Shown here one piece after another: positions 24,660 through 32,860 of a stretch of DNA of 64,000 bases (position 1 is its first letter; every line of letters begins with the position of its first letter). This DNA is from Panacagrimonas sp965216845. Its GTDB lineage: Bacteria > Pseudomonadota > Gammaproteobacteria > Nevskiales > Nevskiaceae. The translations under genes and the position numbers were made by a program. A model generated the notes under the pieces. The model did not search any database, was not told where the DNA came from, and was given only the letters and a program-made list of their open reading frames with translations. Where the stretch lies: assembly GCA_965216845.1 (NCBI GenBank), contig OZ244200.1:2170001-2234000 (forward strand), given 5' to 3'.

Positions 24660-25913
24660 TCACCGCTTGCGCGATGCCGAGGGCAACACCACCGGCAATG
24701 TTTGCAGGCCGTAGGTGAGCAAGCCGCCGGTCTGGCGTCGCTTGGGCTCGGTGCCGGTCTCGACGCCGGTGCAGCGATCCAGAATCACGTTCAGCATCTT
24801 GTCCGCTTCCATCCGCGCCAGCATGGAACCCAGACAATGGTGGATGCCATGACCGAAGGTCAGGTGCTGGTTGATGTTGGGCCGATGCATGATGAATTGG
24901 TCGGGATTTTCGAAAACGCCGGGGTCGCGGTTGGCGGCGCTCATGAAAAAGGCCACCCACTGATCTTTCTTGATCTGCACGCCGCCGTGTTCGCCATCCT
25001 TGGTGGCCACGCGGAACAGGCGTTGCGGCGGGCCATCCCGACGCAGACTCTCTTCGATGAACGGGCGGACCTGGCGACGATCTTTCTTCAACAGGTCAAA
25101 GAACTCGGGTTCTTCTTGCAGCGTGGCCACCAGGTTGCCCAACAGGTAGGTGGTGGTTTCGGCGCCGGCGACGACCAAGGTGATGCAGAACAGCACCACT
25201 TCTTCCCTGGTGAGCTGTTGACCTTCATCCTCGGCACGAATAAACGCCGCCATCAGACGGTCCGGCACTTCTTCGCCACGCTCCAGCGCCGCGTAACACT
25301 CGGCGACCTTGGTACTGTAGTAGGTGAACAGCTCGATATTGCACTGCTGACGCTCTTCGGGCGTGAAGCTGGAAGAGACCATGAAGGCATTGGCCCACTT
25401 CACCAGCTTGGGATAGTCCTGTCGCGGCGTGCCGATGAGAAAGGTCATGACGATGGAAGGCAGCACGCCGGCCACCTCCTTCATGAAGTCGATTTCCCGG
25501 TCCAGCAAACCGTCAATCATGGTCTCGATGGCCTCGGTCACCAGAGGGGCGATGTCGGTGCCGACCCGTTTGGGGGTGAAGGCCTTTTTGGCGATGTTGC
25601 GCAGCACGGTGTGACGCGGCCGGTCGTGATTGACCAGCATCAGCGTGGGCGCTTCGGACGCTTCCTGCATCGGGTCGCGCGAGGAGAACATCTCGTGGTC
25701 GCCGAGCACCCCTTTTACGTCTTGATAGCGCGTGAATACCCAGGCCGGGTTGGGTTCATCGACGCCGGGGACGGTGCCGGGTGGATAGTCCAGCAAACCG
25801 AATTGCGGCGGCTGTGCGCGCAACACCTCGTAGTACGGATAAGGGTTGGCGATCACTTCCGGCTGAATCAAATCCTTCACCTGGAAGTTCGGGTCGACGG
25901 GTTGCTTGGACAT
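24660..25913 (-). CDS. Cytochrome P450
   Basis: Soluble bacterial monooxygenase of 417 residues. The I-helix oxygen-activation motif is AGAETTTYLLG, the K-helix ExxR is in FIEESLRRDGPPQR, and the heme-ligand loop is FGHGIHHCLG with the axial Cys. There is no membrane anchor. Substrate cannot be told; lipids, terpenes or steroids fit the gene neighbourhood (inference). No ferredoxin or reductase gene is nearby, so electrons must come from elsewhere. It is divergent from a MarR-type regulator across 174 bp containing a strong palindrome. Confidence 0.95.
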   Translation of the reverse strand: MSKQPVDPNFQVKDLIQPEVIANPYPYYEVLRAQPPQFGLLDYPPGTVPGVDEPNPAWVFTRYQDVKGVLGDHEMFSSRDPMQEASEAPTLMLVNHDRPRHTVLRNIAKKAFTPKRVGTDIAPLVTEAIETMIDGLLDREIDFMKEVAGVLPSIVMTFLIGTPRQDYPKLVKWANAFMVSSSFTPEERQQCNIELFTYYSTKVAECYAALERGEEVPDRLMAAFIRAEDEGQQLTREEVVLFCITLVVAGAETTTYLLGNLVATLQEEPEFFDLLKKDRRQVRPFIEESLRRDGPPQRLFRVATKDGEHGGVQIKKDQWVAFFMSAANRDPGVFENPDQFIMHRPNINQHLTFGHGIHHCLGSMLARMEADKMLNVILDRCTGVETGTEPKRRQTGGLLTYGLQTLPVVLPSASRKR

Positions 25914-25950
25914 GGCGCCTCCAAAGTCCGTGAATTGATGCGTGGCAAGA

Positions 25951-25961
25951 TTATGTCATAA
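25951..25961. promoter_or_regulatory. Short palindrome upstream of the P450
   Basis: TTATG-T-CATAA, perfect arms around one base, 38 bp before the P450 start and just beside the larger palindrome at 25965-25987. Confidence 0.35.
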
Positions 25962-25964
25962 AGA

Positions 25965-25987
25965 AATAATGTCTGTCTAACATTATT
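25965..25987. promoter_or_regulatory. Candidate operator between P450 and MarR-type regulator
   Basis: Perfect inverted repeat AATAATGT and ACATTATT separated by 7 bp, in an unusually AT-rich patch of the divergent region. Size and symmetry suit a MarR dimer. Binding by the adjacent regulator is inferred from position. Confidence 0.5.
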
Positions 25988-26087
25988 CTTCCGTGCTGGC
26001 TCGATCCGGGCGCCACCGCCCGTTTTTGATCAATGCTTCGTTGTTGTGTCGCAGCATCAACGATAAGATATTGAAATCAGCAAGTTT

Positions 26088-26693
26088 TTGGAAAGTCTCT
26101 TGAAAATCGTCAATTCCGAGGTCAAAAAAATCAAATACGAAGACGCCGGTCGCGAGTTTCTGGAGACCTTTTTCCCGATTCATTACGCCATCGGGATGCA
26201 GGTCGAAGACGCGCTGCGCTGCAACGGCGAGCTCGATCGGCATCAGACGGTGATCATGTGGCTGCTGCGCTGCGAGGGACGGGACAACAACGGCACCAGT
26301 CTCAAGCGCAAGGAAATCGAGCGCTGCATGACCAACTGGTACGACATCACCAGCAGCACGGTTTCCAAGGCCCTGCGCTCCCTGGCCAAACCACCGCTGG
26401 AATATATTCTGATCAGCGAAGATCCGGATTCGGGTCGTGAAAAACTGGTGACCGTGACCGAAGCCGGCCAGCGTTATTCCGAGCGCATGGTGGAAAACGC
26501 CAGTGCCTTCATCAAACTGGCGACCGATCGCATGAGCGCCGAAGAAAACGCCATGGGCGTGCACATGTTCCGCGTCATTTCAGCGGTGTTTCAACAGCTG
26601 CGCGATGAGGGTGTGATCGACTCCCTGCGCGGCGAGTCCGATGATGCCGCTTCTCCGCGCGCGGGCAGGCGGCGCAAGGCGCAGGCGAAGTAG
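26088..26693 (+). CDS. MarR-like winged-helix transcriptional regulator
   Basis: Protein of about 201 residues with an N-terminal helical dimerisation part and a winged helix: DRHQTVIMWLLRCEG, then TSSTVSKALRSLAKPPLEYI as recognition helix region, then the wing DPDSGREKLVTVTEAGQRY. The C-terminus is a basic low-complexity tail. No ATG fits: the first start is TTG at 26088, and TTG at 26100 preceded by GGAAAG is an alternative. Divergent from the P450, which it probably controls. Confidence 0.82.
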   Translation: MESLLKIVNSEVKKIKYEDAGREFLETFFPIHYAIGMQVEDALRCNGELDRHQTVIMWLLRCEGRDNNGTSLKRKEIERCMTNWYDITSSTVSKALRSLAKPPLEYILISEDPDSGREKLVTVTEAGQRYSERMVENASAFIKLATDRMSAEENAMGVHMFRVISAVFQQLRDEGVIDSLRGESDDAASPRAGRRRKAQAK

Positions 26694-26736
26694 GGCCAGG
26701 CCACCCGCCATTGTCCGGCGGCGATGTGCCGTGGTT

Positions 26737-27234
26737 TCAGCTCGCGCCGGGCTTGACGGACGCAGCCAGCAAGGCGTTCAGCGTTCGGCGGGCGTTTTCG
26801 ATCGGCCACTGAAAGTGGTTGTAGATCACCCGGCCCTGACGGTTGATCAGAATCCACCACGGCGTGCCGGCGCTGTGGTAGTCGCTCATGGTGTGCGGAT
26901 GGGGATGAGCGTCGTCCTGCGCCAAAGGCAGGGCCAGTTCGTAACGCTGCTGCATGATGGCGCGCTGTTCCGGGCCGTTTTCGGCATGACCTTCGAACAC
27001 GGTCTGGATCACCGCGAATTCAACGCCCTGGCCGGCGTAGTCGCGGTGGAGTTGTTGCAGGGTGGGGAAGCCGGTGCTGTGACAGCCGGGACACCAGCTC
27101 TGGAAGCAGAAGATCACGCGCAGCCGACCCTGATGATCCGCCAGCCGCCACGGCGCGCGCGGCTGGCCGTCGGCGCCGATCCAGTCGTCGACCCGAAGTT
27201 CGGGGGCGGTTTCTCCCATGATGCCGAAGTCCAT
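26737..27234 (-). CDS. Thioredoxin-fold redoxin (AhpC/TSA or TlpA-like)
   Basis: Soluble protein of about 165 residues. After APELRVDDW there is the peroxiredoxin/TlpA core RVIFCFQSWCPGCHS with a CPGC redox pair, then VEFAVIQTVFEG and the cis-Pro loop YHSAGTPWWILINRQGRV. No signal peptide, so probably cytoplasmic. The frame runs open far upstream into the M14 gene, but MDFGIMGETAPEL (or MGETAPEL five codons on) is the natural start. Divergent from the M14 gene. Confidence 0.82.
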   Translation of the reverse strand: MDFGIMGETAPELRVDDWIGADGQPRAPWRLADHQGRLRVIFCFQSWCPGCHSTGFPTLQQLHRDYAGQGVEFAVIQTVFEGHAENGPEQRAIMQQRYELALPLAQDDAHPHPHTMSDYHSAGTPWWILINRQGRVIYNHFQWPIENARRTLNALLAASVKPGAS

Positions 27235-27385
27235 GATGTGTGCGCCAAAGTCGATTTTCAAAAAAGGATGGCGAGGCAGCCGGCTTGCCCATCCAGTCTG
27301 AGCAGGCCCTAGCTTCAGCCGAAGCCGCAGCCCGAATCGTGGGATGGCAAACAAACTGCCTTTGGTCTTTTGTAATCTTGCACGC

Positions 27386-28462
27386 ATGCCAAGCATCCTG
27401 ACCAGTCCGTTCAGTGACGGAGATTTTCCCGAGCTGGAGAGCCTGCAAACCCTGATTGCGCGCGCCGGTGGCGCTGTCCGTGTGCAAGTCCCCTGCGAGA
27501 TTGAACACGGCGAGGCGCGTTGGCCATTGCACTGCGTGGAGATGGGCAGCAATGATCCCGAGGCGCCGGCGGTGGGTTTTTTTGGCGGCATCCACGGGGT
27601 GGAGCGCATTGGAACACAGGTCTTGCTGGCGTTCCTGCATTCCTTGATCGAGCGCCTGCAGTGGGATGATGTCTTGCACGCGCTGTTGCAACAGGTGCGT
27701 TTGGTGTTTATGCCACTGGTGAATCCGGGCGGCATGAAAATGCGCTCGCGTTGTAATCCGGCGGGCGTGGACCTGATGCGCAACGCCCCGGTGGAAGCAG
27801 ACACCCGCTCGGCCTGGCCCTTGCGCGGTCAACGCCTGAGCCGCCGGCTGCCCTGGTATCGCGGTCGTGCGGATCAGGCCATGCAGCCCGAAGCCGTCGC
27901 CGTGGCCGAGACGGTGAAATCGCGCCTGTTGAGTCAGCGATTCAGCATCGCGGTGGACTGTCATTCCGGCTTTGGCATGCAGGATCGCATCTGGTTTCCC
28001 TACGCACGGACGCGCAAACCCATCGATTGCCTGCCGGAAATCTATGCGCTGCGCAGCATGTTTCGCGCCACGCACCCCTACCACAGCATTTACATCATCG
28101 AACCGCAGGCGCTGCAATACACCACCCACGGTGACCTTTGGGATTATCTCTACGACCAGTCGCGCGAAATGGATGGCCGCCTGTTCATTCCGCTGACCCT
28201 GGAAATGGGTTCCTGGCTATGGGTAAAGAAAAGTCCACGTCAGCTGTTTGATCAGCTGGGCATGTTCAACCCGGTGGTACCGCACCGGCATCAGCGCGCC
28301 CTGCGACGTCATTTGACGTTATTCGATTTCCTGATTCGCGCCGCGATCTCCAATGCGCGATGGCGACCCGCGGCGGACGCGCGTGGCGCCTTAAACGACG
28401 CTGCGCTGGCCTATTGGTATCGGCAGGACGCCGGGAGCGGGAGCGGGCGGCATCGCGCCTGA
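27386..28462 (+). CDS. M14-family zinc carboxypeptidase-like protein
   Basis: Protein of about 358 residues with M14 metal site: HxxE in FFGGIHGVERIG, the third ligand in DCHSGFG, and a candidate catalytic Glu in PLTLEMGSW. NPGGMKMRSRCNPAGVDLMRN matches the substrate-binding NxxG...R...D-NR-like stretch of the family. No signal peptide, so a cytoplasmic peptidase, amidase or deacylase; substrate unknown. The start MPSILTSPF at 27386 is chosen over an ATG 14 codons upstream because it fits better with the divergent redoxin promoter space. Confidence 0.8.
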   Translation: MPSILTSPFSDGDFPELESLQTLIARAGGAVRVQVPCEIEHGEARWPLHCVEMGSNDPEAPAVGFFGGIHGVERIGTQVLLAFLHSLIERLQWDDVLHALLQQVRLVFMPLVNPGGMKMRSRCNPAGVDLMRNAPVEADTRSAWPLRGQRLSRRLPWYRGRADQAMQPEAVAVAETVKSRLLSQRFSIAVDCHSGFGMQDRIWFPYARTRKPIDCLPEIYALRSMFRATHPYHSIYIIEPQALQYTTHGDLWDYLYDQSREMDGRLFIPLTLEMGSWLWVKKSPRQLFDQLGMFNPVVPHRHQRALRRHLTLFDFLIRAAISNARWRPAADARGALNDAALAYWYRQDAGSGSGRHRA

Positions 28463-28472
28463 TTCGATTGGC

Positions 28473-28544
28473 GTCATTGCGGGGGGAAAGCCTAAGCCGT
28501 TTCTTGCGCCCTACAAACCACACCGCTGCGCGGCTCGCGATGAC
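28473..28544. repeat. Imperfect palindromic intergenic repeat
   Basis: GTCATTGCG at 28473-28481 and CGCGATGAC at 28536-28544 form inverted ends (8 of 9 pair) of a 72-bp unit between convergent M14 and gorA genes. Such GTCATTGCG...CGCGATGAC units are dispersed in many bacterial genomes. Related in sequence to the half copy at 21703. Confidence 0.45.
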
Positions 28545-28561
28545 CCGACAAGGGTTGATGA

Positions 28562-29944
28562 CTAACGCCGATGCTGCCGGGTCGGCTCCCGCATGGTGAC
28601 GAATTCTTCGGCCGCGGTGGGGTGCACGGCAATGGTGGCGTCAAAATCTTTTTTCGTCGCGCCCATGCGCATGCAGACACCGAGCACCTGAATCAGCTCG
28701 CCGGAGTCTGCGCCCATCAGGTGTGCGCCCAGCACTTTCTGATCGCTGGCATCAACGATGAGCTTGATCAGCATTTTTTGTTGGCGCCCGCTCAGTGTTG
28801 CTTTCAGGGGACGGAATTCGGACAGATAAACGTCCACCGCGTCGCGCTCGCGGCAGGCGCGTTCTTCCGACCAGCCCACGGTGCCGATTTCCGGCGTGGT
28901 GAACACCGCGGTGGGCACCAGGCTGTGGTCGACGGATTTCGGATCGCCGCCGTAAACCGTGTCAGCAAAGGCGTGGCCTTCGCGGATCGCAACGGGCGTG
29001 AGGTTCATGCGATGGGTAGCGTCACCCACGGCGTAGATGTTGTCGACGCTGGATTTGGAATATTCGTCCACCACGACTTGTCCGTGTCCGCCCAACTCAA
29101 CGCCCACCGCTTCAAGTCCCATCTCTTCGGTATTCGGCACGCGTCCGGTGGCCATCAAAACCTCGCCACAGCGCAGCTCGCGTTTGTCGTTGGTGATGAC
29201 GATCAAGTCCTCGTCGCGCCGCTCGACCGCGCAGGGCTGGGAACCGCAGACAACGTCGATGCCCGCCGCCGTCATCGCCGCGTGCAGGGCTTTTCGCAGG
29301 TCCGCGTCAAAGCCGCGCAGAATCTCTTCGCCGCGATAAAGCAGGGTGACGTCCACGCCCAATCCGTTGAGCAGACAGGCGAATTCCACCGCGATATAAC
29401 CGCCGCCGACCACCACCATTTTTTGTGGCAAGCGCTGCAGATGGAAGATCTCGTTGGAGCTGATGCACAGCTCTTTACCGGGCAAGGCGGGATCGATAAA
29501 GGGCTTGCCGCCGGTGGCGGTCAGAATCTTGTCGGCAGTGACCGTCTTATCCAGGCCGGTCAATTTGATCGTGTGCGCATCTTCCAGCACCGCGCGGCTT
29601 TCAAAGCGGGTGACTTCGGCATTCTTCAAGCCGGATTCGTAAATGCCTTCCAGCCGCTGAATTTCCTTGTCCTTGGCCTCAATCAGTTGTTGCCAATCAA
29701 ACTGAGCGGGCTCGAGCGCCCACCCAAAGCCAGCGGCGTCCTCGAACTCCTCCGGAAAACGGGAGGCGTACACCAGCAGCTTCTTTGGCACGCAGCCGCG
29801 AATCACGCAAGTGCCGCCATAGCGATATTCCTCGGCGATGGCCACGCGCGCGCCGTAACCGGCGGCGATGCGGGCGGCGCGAACCCCGCCAGAGCCGGCG
29901 CCGATCACAAAAAGGTCGTAATCAAAATCGTGCTTGTCACTCAC
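28562..29944 (-). CDS. gorA: Glutathione reductase
   Basis: FAD disulfide reductase of about 460 residues that regenerates glutathione with NADPH. FAD site VIGAGSGGVRAARIAA; redox pair in GGTCVIRGCVPKK; NADPH site VVGGGYIAVEFA; second FAD motif NIYAVGDATHRMNLTPVA; catalytic His near the end in IAVHPTAAEEFVTM. The start is GTG at 29944 (VSDKHDFDYDLF) because GGAG sits 8 bases upstream; a TTG 12 codons earlier gives a poor N-terminus. It follows dinB by 39 bp on the same strand. Confidence 0.94.
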   Translation of the reverse strand: MSDKHDFDYDLFVIGAGSGGVRAARIAAGYGARVAIAEEYRYGGTCVIRGCVPKKLLVYASRFPEEFEDAAGFGWALEPAQFDWQQLIEAKDKEIQRLEGIYESGLKNAEVTRFESRAVLEDAHTIKLTGLDKTVTADKILTATGGKPFIDPALPGKELCISSNEIFHLQRLPQKMVVVGGGYIAVEFACLLNGLGVDVTLLYRGEEILRGFDADLRKALHAAMTAAGIDVVCGSQPCAVERRDEDLIVITNDKRELRCGEVLMATGRVPNTEEMGLEAVGVELGGHGQVVVDEYSKSSVDNIYAVGDATHRMNLTPVAIREGHAFADTVYGGDPKSVDHSLVPTAVFTTPEIGTVGWSEERACRERDAVDVYLSEFRPLKATLSGRQQKMLIKLIVDASDQKVLGAHLMGADSGELIQVLGVCMRMGATKKDFDATIAVHPTAAEEFVTMREPTRQHRR

Positions 29945-29983
29945 AAATGATGCTCCAGGAATATTCAGGTCAGCGGCCAACGC

Positions 29984-31054
29984 TTATTCAAACAGCGAGG
30001 CCTGCGAGGGATTGCGATCCTGTTCGAAGTGTGACAGCCCCACGCCCACCAGGCGAAACAAAACGCCGGCTTCCATGTCCACCCGTTCGAGAAGCTCCAC
30101 CGCCGTGGTTTCGATTTCGCGCGGACTGGCAAAGGGTTCGGCGCGGGTGTGGCTACGGCTGAGAATCTGAAAGTCAGCGGTCTTCAATTTCAAAACTACC
30201 GTGCGACCGCGCAGGGAAGACTTGGCCGCAGCGGTCCAGGTTTTCGCGGCCATGCGCGCCACATGCGGCGCCAGTTCGGCCAGCGGCAGGTCGTCGGCCA
30301 GGGTGTCCTCGGAAGAAACGGATCGATGTTGGCGCGAAGCGCTGACCGGATTGTGATCAATGCCTTGCGCCAGTTCGTGCAGGCGCGTTCCCATGCTGCC
30401 CAGTTCGCGTTCCAGCGTCGCTTGGGAAGTGGTTCTGAGCTGCGCCACCTGCCGAATACCCAGCAAGGCCAGGCGCTTGCGCGTGTTGGGGCCGACGCCG
30501 GGCAGGCGCCCCACCGGCAGCGGCGCAAGAAAGCGCTCCACCTGATGCGGCTTGATCACGAACTGCCCGTTGGGTTTTCTCCAGTCCGAGGCGATCTTGG
30601 CCAGAAACTTGTTGGGCGCGACGCCGGCCGATGCGGTGAGCTGCGTGGTCGACAGAATATCCGCACGAATGGATTCGGCGATGGCGGTGGCGCTTGGCAG
30701 ATCACTCAGCGGCGCGCTGACATCCAGATAGGCCTCGTCCAGCGACAGCGGCTCGATGAGCGACGTGTGCTGCGCAAAGATGTCGCGAATCTGCTGCGAC
30801 ACCGCGCGGTATTTGCCGAAATCCGGCGGCACGAAAATCGCTTCCGGGCATAGCCGCTCGGCGCGCCGCGCCGGCATCGCCGAGCGCACGCCGAACTTGC
30901 GCGCCTCATAAGACGCCGCGCACACCACCGAACGATCCCCCAGCCAGGCCACCACCACCGGCTTGCCGCGCAACAGCGCATCGTCACGCTGCTCCACAGA
31001 CGCATAGAAGGCATCCATGTCGACGTGAATGATCTTGCGTTGGGGCTCGCTCAT
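29984..31054 (-). CDS. dinB: DNA polymerase IV
   Basis: Y-family translesion polymerase of about 356 residues. Catalytic acidic residues are in IIHVDMDAFYASVE and LSLDEAYLDV. The steric gate and finger region is VVCAASYEARKFGVRSAMPA, and helix-hairpin-helix GVGPNTRKRLALLG follows. The C-terminus ends QASLFE, a clamp-binding motif of QxxLF type. Start at MSEPQRKIIHVDMD. No LexA box (CTGT-N8-ACAG) was noticed in the 48-bp gap to cysG. Confidence 0.95.
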   Translation of the reverse strand: MSEPQRKIIHVDMDAFYASVEQRDDALLRGKPVVVAWLGDRSVVCAASYEARKFGVRSAMPARRAERLCPEAIFVPPDFGKYRAVSQQIRDIFAQHTSLIEPLSLDEAYLDVSAPLSDLPSATAIAESIRADILSTTQLTASAGVAPNKFLAKIASDWRKPNGQFVIKPHQVERFLAPLPVGRLPGVGPNTRKRLALLGIRQVAQLRTTSQATLERELGSMGTRLHELAQGIDHNPVSASRQHRSVSSEDTLADDLPLAELAPHVARMAAKTWTAAAKSSLRGRTVVLKLKTADFQILSRSHTRAEPFASPREIETTAVELLERVDMEAGVLFRLVGVGLSHFEQDRNPSQASLFE

Positions 31055-31090
31055 CAATGTGATCTTACGTGGCCTGGACCCCGCATCTCC

Positions 31091-31096
31091 TAGAAT
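31091..31096 (+). promoter_or_regulatory. cysG -10 box, abutting the start codon
   Basis: TAGAAT ends 6 bases before the cysG ATG. With the usual spacing, transcription would begin at or next to the A of the ATG, giving a leaderless mRNA. There is no Shine-Dalgarno between. The -35 is weak. Confidence 0.45.
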
Positions 31097-31102
31097 GCGC
31101 GC

Positions 31103-32494
31103 ATGAGCAATTCCGCATATTTCCCGGTTTTTCTGAAAATTCGCGATCGCTCGGTGCTGGTGGTCGGTGGTGGTGAGGTGGCTGCACGAAAAATCCGCTT
31201 GCTCAGACGCGCCGGTGCGCGGGTGCGCGTCATTGCACAATCGTTGAATGCGGAACTGCAGGCGCTGGCCGATGCCGGTGATCTCAGTTGGGACGACAAA
31301 GCCTTTTCAGCCTCTCAGCTCGATGAATGCATGCTGGTGGTGGCGGCGACCGACGACGGCGATCTGAACCGCGCGGTGGCGGCGGCGGCCGAGGCGCGGC
31401 AGATTCCCTGCAATGTGGTGGACGATGCCGGCGCCGGCTCCTTCATCATGCCGGCGGTCATTGACCGCTCACCGCTGACCGTCGCCGTTTCCAGCGGCGG
31501 GACGGCGCCGGTTCTGGCGCGTCGGCTGCGGGAACGGTTCGAGTCCGAGCTGCCCGCTGAACTGGGGCGTCTTGCGCAGTTCATGGGCGCGCGACGCGGT
31601 GATCTGGAAGCGATTGCGCCGGCGGATCGACGCGCCGTATGGGAGGCGTTTATCGACGGCCCTGGCGCCGAGCAAGCCATGCGTGGCGAGGACGCGGCTG
31701 CGCAACAACAGTTCGCTCAGCTGTTGGACGGCAAGCAGCAACAGGGCGAGGTCTATCTGGTGGGCGCCGGTCCGGGTGATCCGGATCTGCTCAGCTTCCG
31801 TGCCCTGCGCCTGATGCAGCAGGCCGATGTAGTGCTCTACGACCGCTTGCTGCCGCCGGATATTCTGGATCTGGTGCGGCGCGACGCCGAGCGTATCTTC
31901 GTCGGCAAGAAGCGCAACGAACACACGGTGCCGCAGGCCCAGATCAACGCCGAGCTGATCCGGCAGGCGAAGATGGGGCGACGGGTGTTGCGGCTCAAGG
32001 GCGGCGATCCGTTCATGTTCGGCCGTGGCGGCGAGGAAATCGCGGAGCTGGCCGCGTCCGGGATACCGTTCCAGATCGTGCCGGGCATCACCGCCGCCAA
32101 CGGTTGCGCGGCCTACGCCGGTATTCCGCTGACGCACCGCGACTACGCACAGAGCTGTATTTTCATCACCGGCCATGCGCGCGCCGATGGCAGCCTGGAC
32201 TTGCATTGGGACCAGCTGGCGCGGCGCGGGCAAACGGTGGTGATCTACATGGGTCGCGCGCAGGTGGGCGAGCTATGCGCGCAGCTGATCAAGCATGGGC
32301 TGCCGGATGACTGGCCGGCGGCGATGGTGGTTTCCGGCACCCGCGCGGATCAGGAAGTGGTGATTGGTACGCTGTCCAGTCTGCCCGCCATCGCGCCCGG
32401 CGAGCAGGCACACAAGGGTCCCGGGCTGGTGATGGTGGGAGAGGTGGTGAAACTGCACGCCAGCCTGGGCTGGATTGCTAAGACCGAAAACTAG
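31103..32494 (+). CDS. cysG: Siroheme synthase (trifunctional)
   Basis: Enzyme of 463 residues making siroheme from uroporphyrinogen III for sulfite/nitrite reductase. N-terminal part (1-200): dehydrogenase/ferrochelatase with NAD motif VLVVGGGEVAARKIRLL. C-terminal part (about 215-455): SAM-dependent uroporphyrinogen methyltransferase with VYLVGAGPGDPDLLSFRA, LRLKGGDPFMFGRGGEE and PGITAANGCAAYAGIPLTHR. The TAG stop lies in the CTAG target duplication of the downstream MITE-like element. Start is the ATG six bases after a TAGAAT box. Confidence 0.95.
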   Translation: MSNSAYFPVFLKIRDRSVLVVGGGEVAARKIRLLRRAGARVRVIAQSLNAELQALADAGDLSWDDKAFSASQLDECMLVVAATDDGDLNRAVAAAAEARQIPCNVVDDAGAGSFIMPAVIDRSPLTVAVSSGGTAPVLARRLRERFESELPAELGRLAQFMGARRGDLEAIAPADRRAVWEAFIDGPGAEQAMRGEDAAAQQQFAQLLDGKQQQGEVYLVGAGPGDPDLLSFRALRLMQQADVVLYDRLLPPDILDLVRRDAERIFVGKKRNEHTVPQAQINAELIRQAKMGRRVLRLKGGDPFMFGRGGEEIAELAASGIPFQIVPGITAANGCAAYAGIPLTHRDYAQSCIFITGHARADGSLDLHWDQLARRGQTVVIYMGRAQVGELCAQLIKHGLPDDWPAAMVVSGTRADQEVVIGTLSSLPAIAPGEQAHKGPGLVMVGEVVKLHASLGWIAKTEN

Positions 32495-32860
32495 GGCCTG
32501 TTAACACTACGATAATCGCTGCGTTGCTGGCCAAAAATCCGCTAGGCAAGGGCCGCGCTGACACGGCGTTTGCGAAGCAATGGGCGCGGGAAGCGCGGCT
32601 TGCACGGGCTCCCGCACCCACTTCACACTGTTCAGACACCGTGTCGCCCGTGCACTGAGGAGGTTTGCTTGATGCAAATGACGAAGGCGCAACGCCGCAT
32701 GGCGGATTTTTGGACGCAACCCTTCGGGGCGGGACTGTTTTGGCCCATCACTACGTCAGTCACTCCTCATGAACATTAAGTTCACCACGTCGCTCCTTCC
32801 TTGCGCTGGGCCAAAACAGCCTGCCGCCGCAGCGACCAGCGTAGTGTTAACAGGCCCTAG
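32491..32860. mobile_element. MITE-like element of 362 bp with CTAG target duplication
   Basis: Element body 32495-32856 begins GGCCTGTTAACACTACG and ends with its exact reverse complement (17 bp), flanked by CTAG at 32491-32494 and 32857-32860. CTAG duplications are typical of IS5-family insertions (established knowledge). It contains no transposase. Two perfect internal inverted repeats are present: CCAAAAATCCGC at 32531-32542 with its partner at 32702-32713, and CTGTTTTGGCCCA at 32735-32747 with its partner at 32807-32819. It sits exactly between convergent cysG and dxs and supplies the dxs stop codon. Confidence 0.8.
32672..32779 (+). CDS. Small ORF inside the MITE-like element
   Basis: A 35-codon frame, MQMTKAQRRMADFWTQPFG and on to VTPHEH, begins 8 bases after a strong Shine-Dalgarno GAGGAGG (32657-32663). 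No domain is recognised. Part of it lies in hairpin arms, so its sequence is also constrained by DNA symmetry. Translation is unproven. Confidence 0.35.
   Translation: MQMTKAQRRMADFWTQPFGAGLFWPITTSVTPHEH

Noticed and set aside
24702..25961. 419-codon frame opposite the P450
   Set aside because: Shadow of a gene with intact heme and I-helix motifs.
28571..29950. 459-codon frame opposite glutathione reductase
   Set aside because: Shadow frame without domains; gorA motifs are complete on the other strand.
31055..31102. LexA-controlled promoter for dinB
   Set aside because: No CTGT-N8-ACAG box could be found in the short gap.
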